In this document: piece after piece, positions 26,835-33,853 of the stretch | How the letters are laid out: every line of letters begins with the position of its first letter | How positions within the stretch are numbered: position 1 is the stretch's first letter | Assembly: GCA_963716585.1 (NCBI GenBank) | Contig: CAVQTN010000004.1 | Location: 434,001-498,000, forward strand | Direction of reading: 5' to 3' | Length of the DNA stretch: 64,000 bases | Source of the DNA: JAICUY01 sp963716585 | GTDB lineage: Bacteria > Chloroflexota > Limnocylindria > QHBO01 | Notes under the pieces: generated by a model | What the model saw: the letters and a program-made list of their open reading frames with translations, nothing else | What the model was told of the DNA's origin: nothing | Databases searched by the model: none | Position numbers and translations under genes: made by a program

Positions 26835-27280
26835 TCAGGCCGACCCACCTGCATCGGGCCGGCACTCGGAACAGAGGCCGAACAGCTCCAGCCGGTGGGT
26901 GTCGACGCGGTAGCCGGTCGAGGCGGCGACGCGCGCGAGGATCGGCGACAGCCCAAGGTCGCCCACATCGGTTGATCGCCCGCAGCCGGAGCACAGGACA
27001 TGATGTGGTGGTGCGCCGAAGGCAGGCAGCTGACGTAGGCATGCTCGCCCGACGGCAGATCGACGCGCTCCACCAGGCCCATGCGAGTCAGGACTTCGAG
27101 TGAGCGGAACACGGTCGCTCGCCCCATCGCGGCGTGGCGGCGCTTGGCGGCGGCCAGGATCTGCTCGGCGCTGAAATGGCCCCGGTGCTCGAGAACGGCC
27201 TCGCTCACGGCACGCCGAGCGCCGGTCACCCGCAGTCCGGCGCGGCCGAACGCCAGGACGATCGCATTCTCATGGTTCAC
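26835..27280 (-). CDS. zur: Fur-family metal regulator, probably Zur (one frameshift)
   Basis: The frame from the GTG at 27280 gives the winged-helix part (AGLRVTGARRAVSEAVLEHRGHFSAEQILAAAKRRHAAMGRATVFRSLEVLTRMGLVERV). It is lost near 26,998-27,004, inside the conserved His-rich strand (PSAHHH). Continuing in the next frame gives HVLCSGCGRSTDVGDLGLSPILARVAASTGYRVDTHRLELFGLCSECRPDAG and a stop at 26835. Both CxxC motifs (CSGC and CSEC) of the structural zinc site are then present. The total is about 148 residues, normal for the family. The position at the head of a znuACB operon favours zinc-dependent repression of that operon. Confidence 0.87.
26996..27006 (-). other. Frameshift site in the Fur/Zur gene
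   Basis: The protein changes frame within the repeated CAC/CAT codons of the HHHH(V) metal-binding strand. A one-base indel here restores both the strand and the two downstream CxxC motifs. Confidence 0.65.
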
Positions 27281-27336
27281 GCGGGCGATCGTAGCCTAGA
27301 TGAGACTCGGTCGCAATACGAAGCTGGATGACCTGC

Positions 27337-30300
27337 TCAAGTGCGATACGACCGTCGTCGACCAGGCCGACGACGGCGTGCGAACGCGACGACGATTGGC
27401 GCAGCGAACGCCGCCAGCAGCAGGAACGCCAGCCCGAGGTTGGTCCCCCGATCGCCCGCCGGAGCTGCCGCCGCCGTGTCAGGGGCACTGGGCGACGCTG
27501 TCTGCCGCGGGGTGGATGTGGGTGCCGGTGTCGGGGTGGGGGGTGGTGTCGCGACCTCGACCACGGTCGTCGTGTCGGTTGCGCTGTCGTTGGCGGCGGC
27601 GGGATCGCTCACCGAGCTGCTGACGCTGACCGTCTCGGACCGGGGACCACCTGTTGCGCTGGGCGGCACGCTGTAGTCCACGCTGATCGTGGCGCTTGCG
27701 CCGGCCGCGATGACGCCCAGGCTGCAGCTGAAATCCGGTCCGCTGCCGATCGCCGCGCAGGAGCCCTGCGACGAGCTGATGGCACCCTGGCTCAGACCGC
27801 CTGGCCAGCCGCCGACCAGGATCACGCCGGTCGCATCCGACGGGCCGCTGTTGTCGACCGTCACGAGGTAGCCGTGCAGCTGGCCGTCTCCGGCGGTCAC
27901 GTTGCTCAACCCGTCGCTGACGGTGACGCCCAGGTCGGCCGAGCCGGTCACGTCGGTCAGGTCGCTGGCCGCCACGCCCGCGGGGTTCTCGTCGCTTGTG
28001 GCGGTGGCGGTATTCGTCAGCGCCTGTGCCGGGACGCCCGCGCCGACGCTGTACGGGAAGCTGATCGTCCAGGTCGCGCCCGGCGCCAGGCTGGCCGGCA
28101 GCGCACAGCTGATGCTGTTACCGAGCGAGCCGCTACAGTCGCCGGACTGGTCGGCGGTCGGAGGTCCGGCGCTGATGGCCGCCGGCACGTTGTCGGCGAC
28201 CTCGAGGTTGTCGGCGTCCGACGGGCCCTGGTTGGTGACCGTGATCGTGTAGGTATGGCCCAGACCGTCACCGGCGGTCACGCTGGCGAGGCCGTCGTCC
28301 TTGCCGACGACCAGGGTCGCGACCTCGACCACGGTCGTCGTGTCGGTTGCGCTGTCGTTGGCGGCGGCGGGATCGCTCACCGAGCTGCTGACGCTGACCG
28401 TCTCGGACCGGGGACCACCTGTTGCGCTGGGCGGCACGCTGTAGTCCACGCTGACCGTGGCGCTTGCGCCGGCCGCGATGACGCCCAGGCTGCAGCTGAA
28501 ATCCGGTCCGCTGCCGATCGCCGCGCAGGAGCCCTGCGACGAGGTGATGGCACCCTGGCTCAGACCGCCTGGCCAGCCGCCGACCAGGATCACGCCGGTC
28601 GCATCCGACGGGCCGCTGTTGTCGACCGTCACGAGGTAGCCGTGCAGCTGGCCGTCTCCGGCGGTCACGTTGCTCAACCCGTCGCTGACGGTGACGCCCA
28701 GGTCGGCGGTCGGTTCTCCGACCGCGAAGTCGCTGAACGAGGTCATTCCGACCGCCGTCGTGCTGAGCGCCGTTCGGGACCCGATCGAAGGCAGTGTCCA
28801 GCTCGGGACATCCAGCTTCGCCACGTTGAACACGGTGGGATCCGCTCCCGGATCGATGTCCCCCGCCGCGAACGTGAATGTCGCGTCGTAGGTGTCGAAG
28901 CTGATGCCGGAGTTGGTGACGGTCCAGTACCGGTTCACGCTGCGATTGACCGCCAGCCCGGAGTTGGCGAGGTCCGGATGATCCCCACTCGTGGTGCTCG
29001 CCGTCAGGTCGCCCGGGTTGCCGACCGTGCCGAAGCCGATCGCCACTGGCGCATAGCGCGTGGCATCTCCGATCTCGAAGGTCAGGATCACGCCACTCCC
29101 ATTCGCGGCGTGCTTCTCGAGCCTGCCGATCACCCAGCCGGCGGTTCGTGCCACGCTGCCACCTGGCCCGATGATCACCGTGCTGGCGCCCGCGTCGAGC
29201 CGCCCGGCGCTCAGGGTCAGCAGCGTCCCGATGGTGATGTTGGCCTGCGCCCGCAGCCCGTTCGGGTTGTTGAGGGTCAGGGCGCTGAGCTGCGAGACGC
29301 TGCCGGGCAGGACGATACCGGCGCCGGCGCCGGTCACGCTGAGCGACGATGCGGCGCCGGCGACCAGGTTGCCAGGCGTGCCGGCGATGGCGTTGCTGAT
29401 GGTCAGCAGATTCGCACCGATGCTGAGCGGCCCGGAGCTGAGTGTCAGCGTGCGGGTGACGGTCAGGTTGCGAGCGAGGGCCACTCCGGCCGTGTCATTC
29501 ACGACGAGGTTGAACGCGGACAGCGTTGCGGAGCCACCGATCAGCTGGCCGACCGACCCATCAAGGGTCAGCGTGCTCGACCCGGGAACGATGGTGCCGT
29601 TGTTCGTCACGTCTCCTCGGATCGCAACCGCGCTGCCGTTCAACCGCAGGGTGCCGCCGATTGTCACGCTGCCGTCGACCGTCAGGGCGTGGCTCGCTGC
29701 CGACGTCGTGAACGTCCCGGCGTTCACCTTCAGGTCGTGACCAATGCGCATCGCAGCGCCGAGCGTCGTCGTCCCTCCACTGGCGGTGACATCGTAGAAG
29801 GACATCCCCGATGCGTTGATCGTGCCGCCGGCGAAGACGACCGTCGAGCTGCCCGGGTCGAGCGTGCCGGCGGTGTAGGTCCAGCCGTTGCTGCTGCGCA
29901 GCGTGCCGGCCAGGGTCAGCGTGCCGGACGGCTTGTTGATGACCAGCAGCGGCAGGTTGCCGGCCAGGCTGGTGGCGGCGCCAGTGAGGGTCTGCGTGGC
30001 GGAGCCGTTGAGCAGCAGCGTGGCGGCACCGCCGCCATAGGTCGAGGCCTGGCTGACGTCGCCCTGGGCGGCCAGCGTGCCGCCACCGTTGAGACTGCCG
30101 CCGGTCAGGATGGTGGATCCACTGACGGTCAGCGTCGTTCCGGCGGCGACCGAGGTGGTGGCCCGCAGGTCGACGCTATTCAGCGTGTGGCTGCCGTTGA
30201 TCGTGCCGCCGGCGAAGACGACCGTCGAGCTGCCCGGGTCGAGCGTGCCGGCGGTGTAGGTCCAGCCGTTGCTGCTGCGCAGCGTGCCGGCCAGGGTCAG

Positions 30301-31887
30301 CGTGCCGGACGGCTTGTTGATGACCAGCAGCGGCAGGTTGCCGGCCAGGCTGGTGGCGGCGCCAGTGAGGGTCTGCGTGGCGGAGCCGTTGAGCAGCAGC
30401 GTGGCGACACCGCCGCCATAGGTCGAGGCCTGGCTGACGTCGCCCTGGGCGGCCAGCGTGCCGCCACCGTTGAGACTGCCGCCGGTCAGGATGGTGGATC
30501 CACTGACGGTCAGCGTCGTTCCGGCGGCGACCGAGGTGGTGGCCCGCAGGTCGACGCTATTCAGCGTGTGGCTGCCGTTGATCGTGCCGCCGGCGAAGAC
30601 GACCGTCGAGCTGCCCGGGTCGAGCGTGCCGGCGGTGTAGGTCCAGCCGTTGCTGCTGCGCAGCGTGCCGGCCAGGGTCAGCGTGCCGGACGGCTTGTTG
30701 ATGACCAGCAGCGGCAGGTTGCCGGCCAGGCTGGTGGCGGCGCCAGTGAGGGTCTGCGTGGCGGAGCCGTTGAGCAGCAGCGTGGCGACACCGCCGCCAT
30801 AGGTCGAGGCCTGGCTGACATCGCCCTGGGCGGCCAGCGTGCCGCCACCGTTGAGACTGCCGCCGGTCAGGATGGTGGATCCACTGACGGTCAGCGTCGT
30901 TCCGGCGGCGACCGAGGTGGTGGCCCGCAGGTCGACGCTATTCAGCGTGTGGCTGCCGTTGATCGTGCCGCCGGCGAAGACGACCGTCGAGCTGCCCGGG
31001 TCGAGCGTGCCGGCGGTGTAGGTCCAGCCGTTGCTGCTGCGCAGCGTGCCGGCCAGGGTCAGCGTGCCGGACGGCTTGTTGATGACCAGCAGCGGCAGGT
31101 TGCCGGCCAGGCTGGTGGCGGCGCCAGTGAGGGTCTGTGTGGCGGAGCCGTTGAGCAGCAGCGTGGCGACACCGCCGCCATAGGTCGAGGCCTGGCTGAC
31201 GTCGCCCTGGGCGGCCAGCGTGCCGCCACCGTTGAGACTGCCGCCGGTCAGGCTCAGGGCGCCGGCGACGTTCAGGGTGCTGCCGACAGCCAGGGTCTTG
31301 TTGCCGGCGGCAAGGGTCACGTTGTTGAACGAGACAGGGATCGAGGCGCTCAGCGTTGCTGCCCCGCCCCCGAATGAAGTCCGTCCTGTTCCCGCGTTGA
31401 ACGTCCCGCCGCCGATGGTGACGTTGCTGGAGATCGACAGCGTTCCCGATGTGGCGCCGAAGGAGCCTCCGGTCAGGGTGAATGTCCCGTTGATGGTCAT
31501 CGCGGCCGTGCCGCCGACAACGGTCCCACCCGCCTGGTTGAGGCCTGATCCGCCAACGGTCATCGCAAATCCAGGACCCTGGGTGATCGTCCCGGCGTAG
31601 CCCGCGCCGATCGAGACGCCCCCGATGTTGACGGCTGCGTTGATCGTCGCGTTCTTGGCACTCGTTGCGTCGAACGTGGCGACATCGGCAGGTCCAGGCA
31701 GGACGTTGCCCGACCAGTTGCCCGCATCGGTCCAGTTGGTGGTCAGGCCGAGGCCGGTCCAGGTCCGCGTCGCTGCGTAGGCGGTCCCGGATAACCCAAA
31801 GCCGGCGAAGAGCGTCCACAGCACCACCACTGCCAGGGCGGCAGGACGCCGCCACGCATGAACGGCATGGATCAGCTGTGGGGTCAC
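27337..31887 (-). CDS. Giant surface protein with 127-residue tandem repeats, DUF11 domains and C-terminal anchor
   Basis: 1,516 residues. A signal peptide (AALAVVVLWTLFAGFGLSGTAYA) precedes a 'TRTWTGLGLTTNWTDAGNWS' motif typical of autotransporter-like beta-helix surface proteins. Near-identical 127-residue Gly/Thr/Ser repeats (about 3.8 copies, each with LAAQGDVSQASTYGGG and TLDPGSSTVVFAGGTIN) follow, then further beta-helix sequence and three DUF11 domains (about 28,710-27,550). The protein ends in a Pro/Thr linker, one membrane helix (NLGLAFLLLAAFAAPIVVAFA) and an Arg-rich cytoplasmic tail, so it is held in the plasma membrane and exposed outside. The GTG start lacks a clear ribosome-binding site; an ATG at 31909 is in another frame. 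Likely an adhesin or S-layer-like protein. Confidence 0.85.
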   Translation of the reverse strand: MTPQLIHAVHAWRRPAALAVVVLWTLFAGFGLSGTAYAATRTWTGLGLTTNWTDAGNWSGNVLPGPADVATFDATSAKNATINAAVNIGGVSIGAGYAGTITQGPGFAMTVGGSGLNQAGGTVVGGTAAMTINGTFTLTGGSFGATSGTLSISSNVTIGGGTFNAGTGRTSFGGGAATLSASIPVSFNNVTLAAGNKTLAVGSTLNVAGALSLTGGSLNGGGTLAAQGDVSQASTYGGGVATLLLNGSATQTLTGAATSLAGNLPLLVINKPSGTLTLAGTLRSSNGWTYTAGTLDPGSSTVVFAGGTINGSHTLNSVDLRATTSVAAGTTLTVSGSTILTGGSLNGGGTLAAQGDVSQASTYGGGVATLLLNGSATQTLTGAATSLAGNLPLLVINKPSGTLTLAGTLRSSNGWTYTAGTLDPGSSTVVFAGGTINGSHTLNSVDLRATTSVAAGTTLTVSGSTILTGGSLNGGGTLAAQGDVSQASTYGGGVATLLLNGSATQTLTGAATSLAGNLPLLVINKPSGTLTLAGTLRSSNGWTYTAGTLDPGSSTVVFAGGTINGSHTLNSVDLRATTSVAAGTTLTVSGSTILTGGSLNGGGTLAAQGDVSQASTYGGGAATLLLNGSATQTLTGAATSLAGNLPLLVINKPSGTLTLAGTLRSSNGWTYTAGTLDPGSSTVVFAGGTINASGMSFYDVTASGGTTTLGAAMRIGHDLKVNAGTFTTSAASHALTVDGSVTIGGTLRLNGSAVAIRGDVTNNGTIVPGSSTLTLDGSVGQLIGGSATLSAFNLVVNDTAGVALARNLTVTRTLTLSSGPLSIGANLLTISNAIAGTPGNLVAGAASSLSVTGAGAGIVLPGSVSQLSALTLNNPNGLRAQANITIGTLLTLSAGRLDAGASTVIIGPGGSVARTAGWVIGRLEKHAANGSGVILTFEIGDATRYAPVAIGFGTVGNPGDLTASTTSGDHPDLANSGLAVNRSVNRYWTVTNSGISFDTYDATFTFAAGDIDPGADPTVFNVAKLDVPSWTLPSIGSRTALSTTAVGMTSFSDFAVGEPTADLGVTVSDGLSNVTAGDGQLHGYLVTVDNSGPSDATGVILVGGWPGGLSQGAITSSQGSCAAIGSGPDFSCSLGVIAAGASATVSVDYSVPPSATGGPRSETVSVSSSVSDPAAANDSATDTTTVVEVATLVVGKDDGLASVTAGDGLGHTYTITVTNQGPSDADNLEVADNVPAAISAGPPTADQSGDCSGSLGNSISCALPASLAPGATWTISFPYSVGAGVPAQALTNTATATSDENPAGVAASDLTDVTGSADLGVTVSDGLSNVTAGDGQLHGYLVTVDNSGPSDATGVILVGGWPGGLSQGAISSSQGSCAAIGSGPDFSCSLGVIAAGASATISVDYSVPPSATGGPRSETVSVSSSVSDPAAANDSATDTTTVVEVATPPPTPTPAPTSTPRQTASPSAPDTAAAAPAGDRGTNLGLAFLLLAAFAAPIVVAFARRRRPGRRRSYRT
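27549..27939. repeat. Direct repeat, copy 1 (DUF11 module), 768 bp from copy 2
   Basis: About 391 bases almost identical to 28317-28707 (only about two differences seen). They encode the third DUF11 domain of the giant surface protein plus its linker. The near identity indicates recent duplication or gene conversion within the gene. Confidence 0.85.
28317..28707. repeat. Direct repeat, copy 2 (DUF11 module)
   Basis: Matches 27549-27939 at a spacing of 768 bases and encodes the first DUF11 domain. A divergent DUF11 domain lies between the two copies. Confidence 0.85.
29815..31249. repeat. 381-bp tandem repeat array inside the surface-protein gene (about 3.8 copies)
   Basis: The same 381-base unit recurs with landmarks at 30092, 30473 and 30854 and a diverging edge at 31235. 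The units differ only at isolated positions (for example gcggcaccg versus gcgacaccg near 30025/30406, and gacgtc versus gacatc). The period is exactly 127 codons, so copy-number change keeps the frame. Confidence 0.92.
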
Positions 31888-32024
31888 GGAAGGGCGCCTG
31901 ATTTGTCATAACTCCGGATCAAACCGCACCAGACCATCCTGCGCCACAGGACCTCTGGGTGTCGGGGGCAGTACCCCCGGTACTAGGCGCCCGTCTCTGG
32001 GGCAGCCGGGACCCGGACACAAGG

Positions 32025-32067
32025 ACCGACCGCTGACGCCCGGGGGGAGAAGGCGTGAGCGGTCGGT
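32025..32067. promoter_or_regulatory. Perfect-stem inverted repeat upstream of the surface-protein gene
   Basis: Ten base pairs (ACCGACCGCT with AGCGGTCGGT) are extended by five more after one mismatch, around an 11-base loop. It lies between tRNA-His and the surface-protein gene, about 140 bases before that gene's start. A compact palindrome (gtacccccggtac) lies nearer the gene at about 31970-31982. There is no T-tract, so a structured leader or operator is as likely as a terminator. Confidence 0.45.
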
Positions 32068-32159
32068 GGGGTTGAATCTACAACAGGCGTCAAGCCCCGC
32101 GGTTGTTGGCAGGCCATCTGAACGGTGACGGCCGGGGCCGTTGTTCATGCTCAGAATGC

Positions 32160-32236
32160 TGGGGTGGCCTACGGGTCTCGAACCCGTAACCTTCGGAGCC
32201 ACAATCCGATGCTCTGCCTATTGAGCTAAGGCCACC
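32160..32236 (-). tRNA. tRNA-His (anticodon GTG)
   Basis: The minus strand gives acceptor GTGGCCT/AGGCCAC, a D-arm with AGCTCAATAGG, anticodon stem TCGGA/TCCGA around TTGTGGC (anticodon GTG), T-loop TTCGAGA, discriminator C and an encoded CCA. An extra G at position -1 faces the C discriminator, the identity feature of tRNA-His. Confidence 0.93.
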
Positions 32237-32428
32237 ACGGCGCCCCGCGTGGACCCAGCGGGGCCGCGGTATCGTCGCCGATCCGATGATGACGGTCAAC
32301 CGTCGATCGATCGGCTACCGGGGCCGAATGCCAGCGTGGCACGCGTCGTGCTTTCAGCGTCGCCGGACGGCCGCTTGGCCGGTTCGGGTTGATGCCTGGC
32401 GCCGAAGCCGGGCCAAGGAGGTAGATCG

Positions 32429-32698
32429 ATGGGCATCATCGCCTGGCTGGTGATCGGCGCTCTCGCGGGATGGATCGCGAGCATGGTGGTTCCCGGCGAC
32501 GAAGGATACGGCTGGATCGGAGGATTGATCGCGGGCATCGTCGGTGCCATTGTCGGCGGCTGGCTGCTCGCCATGCTGACGAACCAAAAGGATTGGCTGA
32601 CGGGCATCAACATCAGCACGCTCATCGCGGCGATCGTCGGCGCGATCATCGTCGTCTTCGTGTGGAAGGCCGTGGCACGCCGGAGCCGCACCGCGTGA
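32429..32698 (+). CDS. GlsB/YeaQ/YmgE-family small membrane protein
   Basis: 89 residues with three hydrophobic helices and the family's glycine pattern (IGALAGWIASMVVPGDEGYGWIGGLIAGIVGAIVGGWLL). AAGGAGG stands eight bases before the ATG. This 'transglycosylase-associated' family is a stress-induced small membrane protein group of unknown mechanism. The third helix (LIAAIVGAIIVVFVWKAV) ends in an Arg-rich tail. A hairpin with a T-run follows 40 bases downstream, so it is probably a single-gene transcript. Confidence 0.88.
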   Translation: MGIIAWLVIGALAGWIASMVVPGDEGYGWIGGLIAGIVGAIVGGWLLAMLTNQKDWLTGINISTLIAAIVGAIIVVFVWKAVARRSRTA

Positions 32699-32739
32699 GG
32701 AGTGGCTGAGCCGGCATCTCAGCCAGATCGATACGACCA

Positions 32740-32769
32740 GGGACCGAGCTCGCGGAGCCGGTCCCTTTT
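32740..32769 (+). terminator. Rho-independent terminator after the GlsB-like gene
   Basis: GGGACCG pairs with CGGTCCC across a 12-base loop and is followed directly by TTTT (32766-32769), on the plus strand and 42 bases after the stop codon. Confidence 0.7.
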
Positions 32770-32794
32770 GCGTTGCCGTCGAGACGAGGCCCGC

Positions 32795-33199
32795 TCAGCC
32801 CTCGGCTGGCGCCCGATCGAGGAAGACCTTCGGCAGGCCGGCGCGCAGCTCACCGCCATCGCCGGGTGCCTCGCCGGCCTGGCCCTCGTCGCGGGCGATG
32901 GAGGTCGCCGCGTACGCCTCGCTGCCCACGCTGGGCCGGCCCGTCGCCGAGGTCTGCAGCGTGTGCACCACCTCGCGGACCACGAACCGCTCGCGCCGCC
33001 CGCGTTCATCGATGTACTCCACGATCTCCCCGACGCGCGGCACCGGAGCCGGGTGCTCGAGATCCGCCGAGCGCTGCATGCCGTCGTCGCTGGGGAAGTA
33101 GACCGTGTACGGCAGCCCCATCGGCCAGATCGGCTCGGTCGGTCCAGGCCGGCGTTGCTGCTCGGCGGGTCCTTGCGCTTCGGGCGGCGTCATGGTCAC
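32795..33199 (-). CDS. Hypothetical soluble protein (134 residues)
   Basis: An N-terminal Pro/Gln/Ala-rich stretch (about residues 1-25) leads to a small beta-rich core (PYTVYFPSDDGMQRSADLEHPAPVPRVGEIVEYIDERGRRERFVVREVVHTLQT) and a C-terminal Asp/Glu/Ala tail. No signal, membrane span or catalytic motif is visible. A GTG at 33199 and an ATG two codons later are both possible starts. I do not recognise the family. The core looks like a short barrel of the type seen in small nucleic-acid- or ligand-binding proteins, but this is a guess from strand spacing. Confidence 0.55.
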   Translation of the reverse strand: MTMTPPEAQGPAEQQRRPGPTEPIWPMGLPYTVYFPSDDGMQRSADLEHPAPVPRVGEIVEYIDERGRRERFVVREVVHTLQTSATGRPSVGSEAYAATSIARDEGQAGEAPGDGGELRAGLPKVFLDRAPAEG

Positions 33200-33367
33200 T
33201 CATTCTTTCGCGAAAACAAGACGGGTCGGCGGCAGGGCCCCCGCCCGCCGACCCGCTGTGTTTCCCCACAGGACGCATGTCGTGAGCAGTCGGCGTGCCA
33301 CGGCGCGAGACGCACGCGGCGACGTGGCTTGGCCGCTTGGCACGAAGGCTGCTTGGCAGCCGCTCCG

Positions 33368-33835
33368 ATGGAAACGAAAGAAGAAACGCGCGAAACCGCT
33401 GCGATCACCGGCGACGAGCGGGTCGAAGAGGCAGAGCGCGATGAGCGCACGGGCGGCATCTCGCGCTGGTTCGCGCATGCCGCTTCATCGCTCTCCGAGA
33501 TCCTGGGCTCGGCCTGGTCGTTCCTGGTGGCGTTGCTGGTCATCGTCGTCTGGGCAGTCAGCGGGCCGCTCTTCGGCTACAGCGACACATGGCAGCTGGT
33601 GATCAACACGGGGACGACGGTCGTCACCTTCCTGATGGTGTTCGTCATCCAGAACACCCAGAACCGTGACTCCAAGGCGACCCAGCTCAAGCTCGACGAG
33701 CTGCTGCGTGCCGTGGACAAGGCGCGCATGTCCTTCATCGGAGCCGAGGACGAGGACGAGGAGAAGCTCGACAAGGAGAAGCAGGAATTCGAATCGGAGA
33801 AAGTGAACGAAGCCGAGGGGGTGGAGAACGCATAG
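33368..33835 (+). CDS. Low-affinity iron permease family (PF04120-type) membrane protein
   Basis: 155 residues. An acidic N-terminus (METKEETRETAAITGDERVEEAERDE) is followed by 'FAHAASSLSEILGSAWSFLVALLVIVVWAVSGPLFGYSDTWQLVINTGTTVVTFLMVFVIQNTQNRDSKATQLKLDELLRA', which carries the family's two conserved spans and the QNTQNRD..A.QLKLDEL motif. The Glu/Lys-rich C-terminus is longer than usual. The annotation as iron permease comes from yeast Fet4; bacterial members are short and their transport role is unproven. It stands between minus-strand genes with its own start. Confidence 0.85.
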   Translation: METKEETRETAAITGDERVEEAERDERTGGISRWFAHAASSLSEILGSAWSFLVALLVIVVWAVSGPLFGYSDTWQLVINTGTTVVTFLMVFVIQNTQNRDSKATQLKLDELLRAVDKARMSFIGAEDEDEEKLDKEKQEFESEKVNEAEGVENA

Positions 33836-33853
33836 GGCCGCGCACGTTGCGAC

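Noticed and set aside
29815..31249. CRISPR array
   Set aside because: The repeat unit is 381 bp, in frame and directly abutting, with no spacers; it is a protein tandem repeat.
27328..31377. A 1,349-codon open frame on the plus strand
   Set aside because: It is antisense to the surface-protein gene and is made of Arg/Ala/Gly/Asp repeats typical of the reverse frame of GC-rich repeats. The minus strand has a signal peptide, DUF11 domains and a membrane anchor.
33368..33835. A longer gene starting near 32702 in the same frame
   Set aside because: The upstream part of that frame is Arg/Gly-rich, overlaps the terminator and the minus-strand gene, and lacks motifs; the conserved membrane protein begins at the ATG at 33368.
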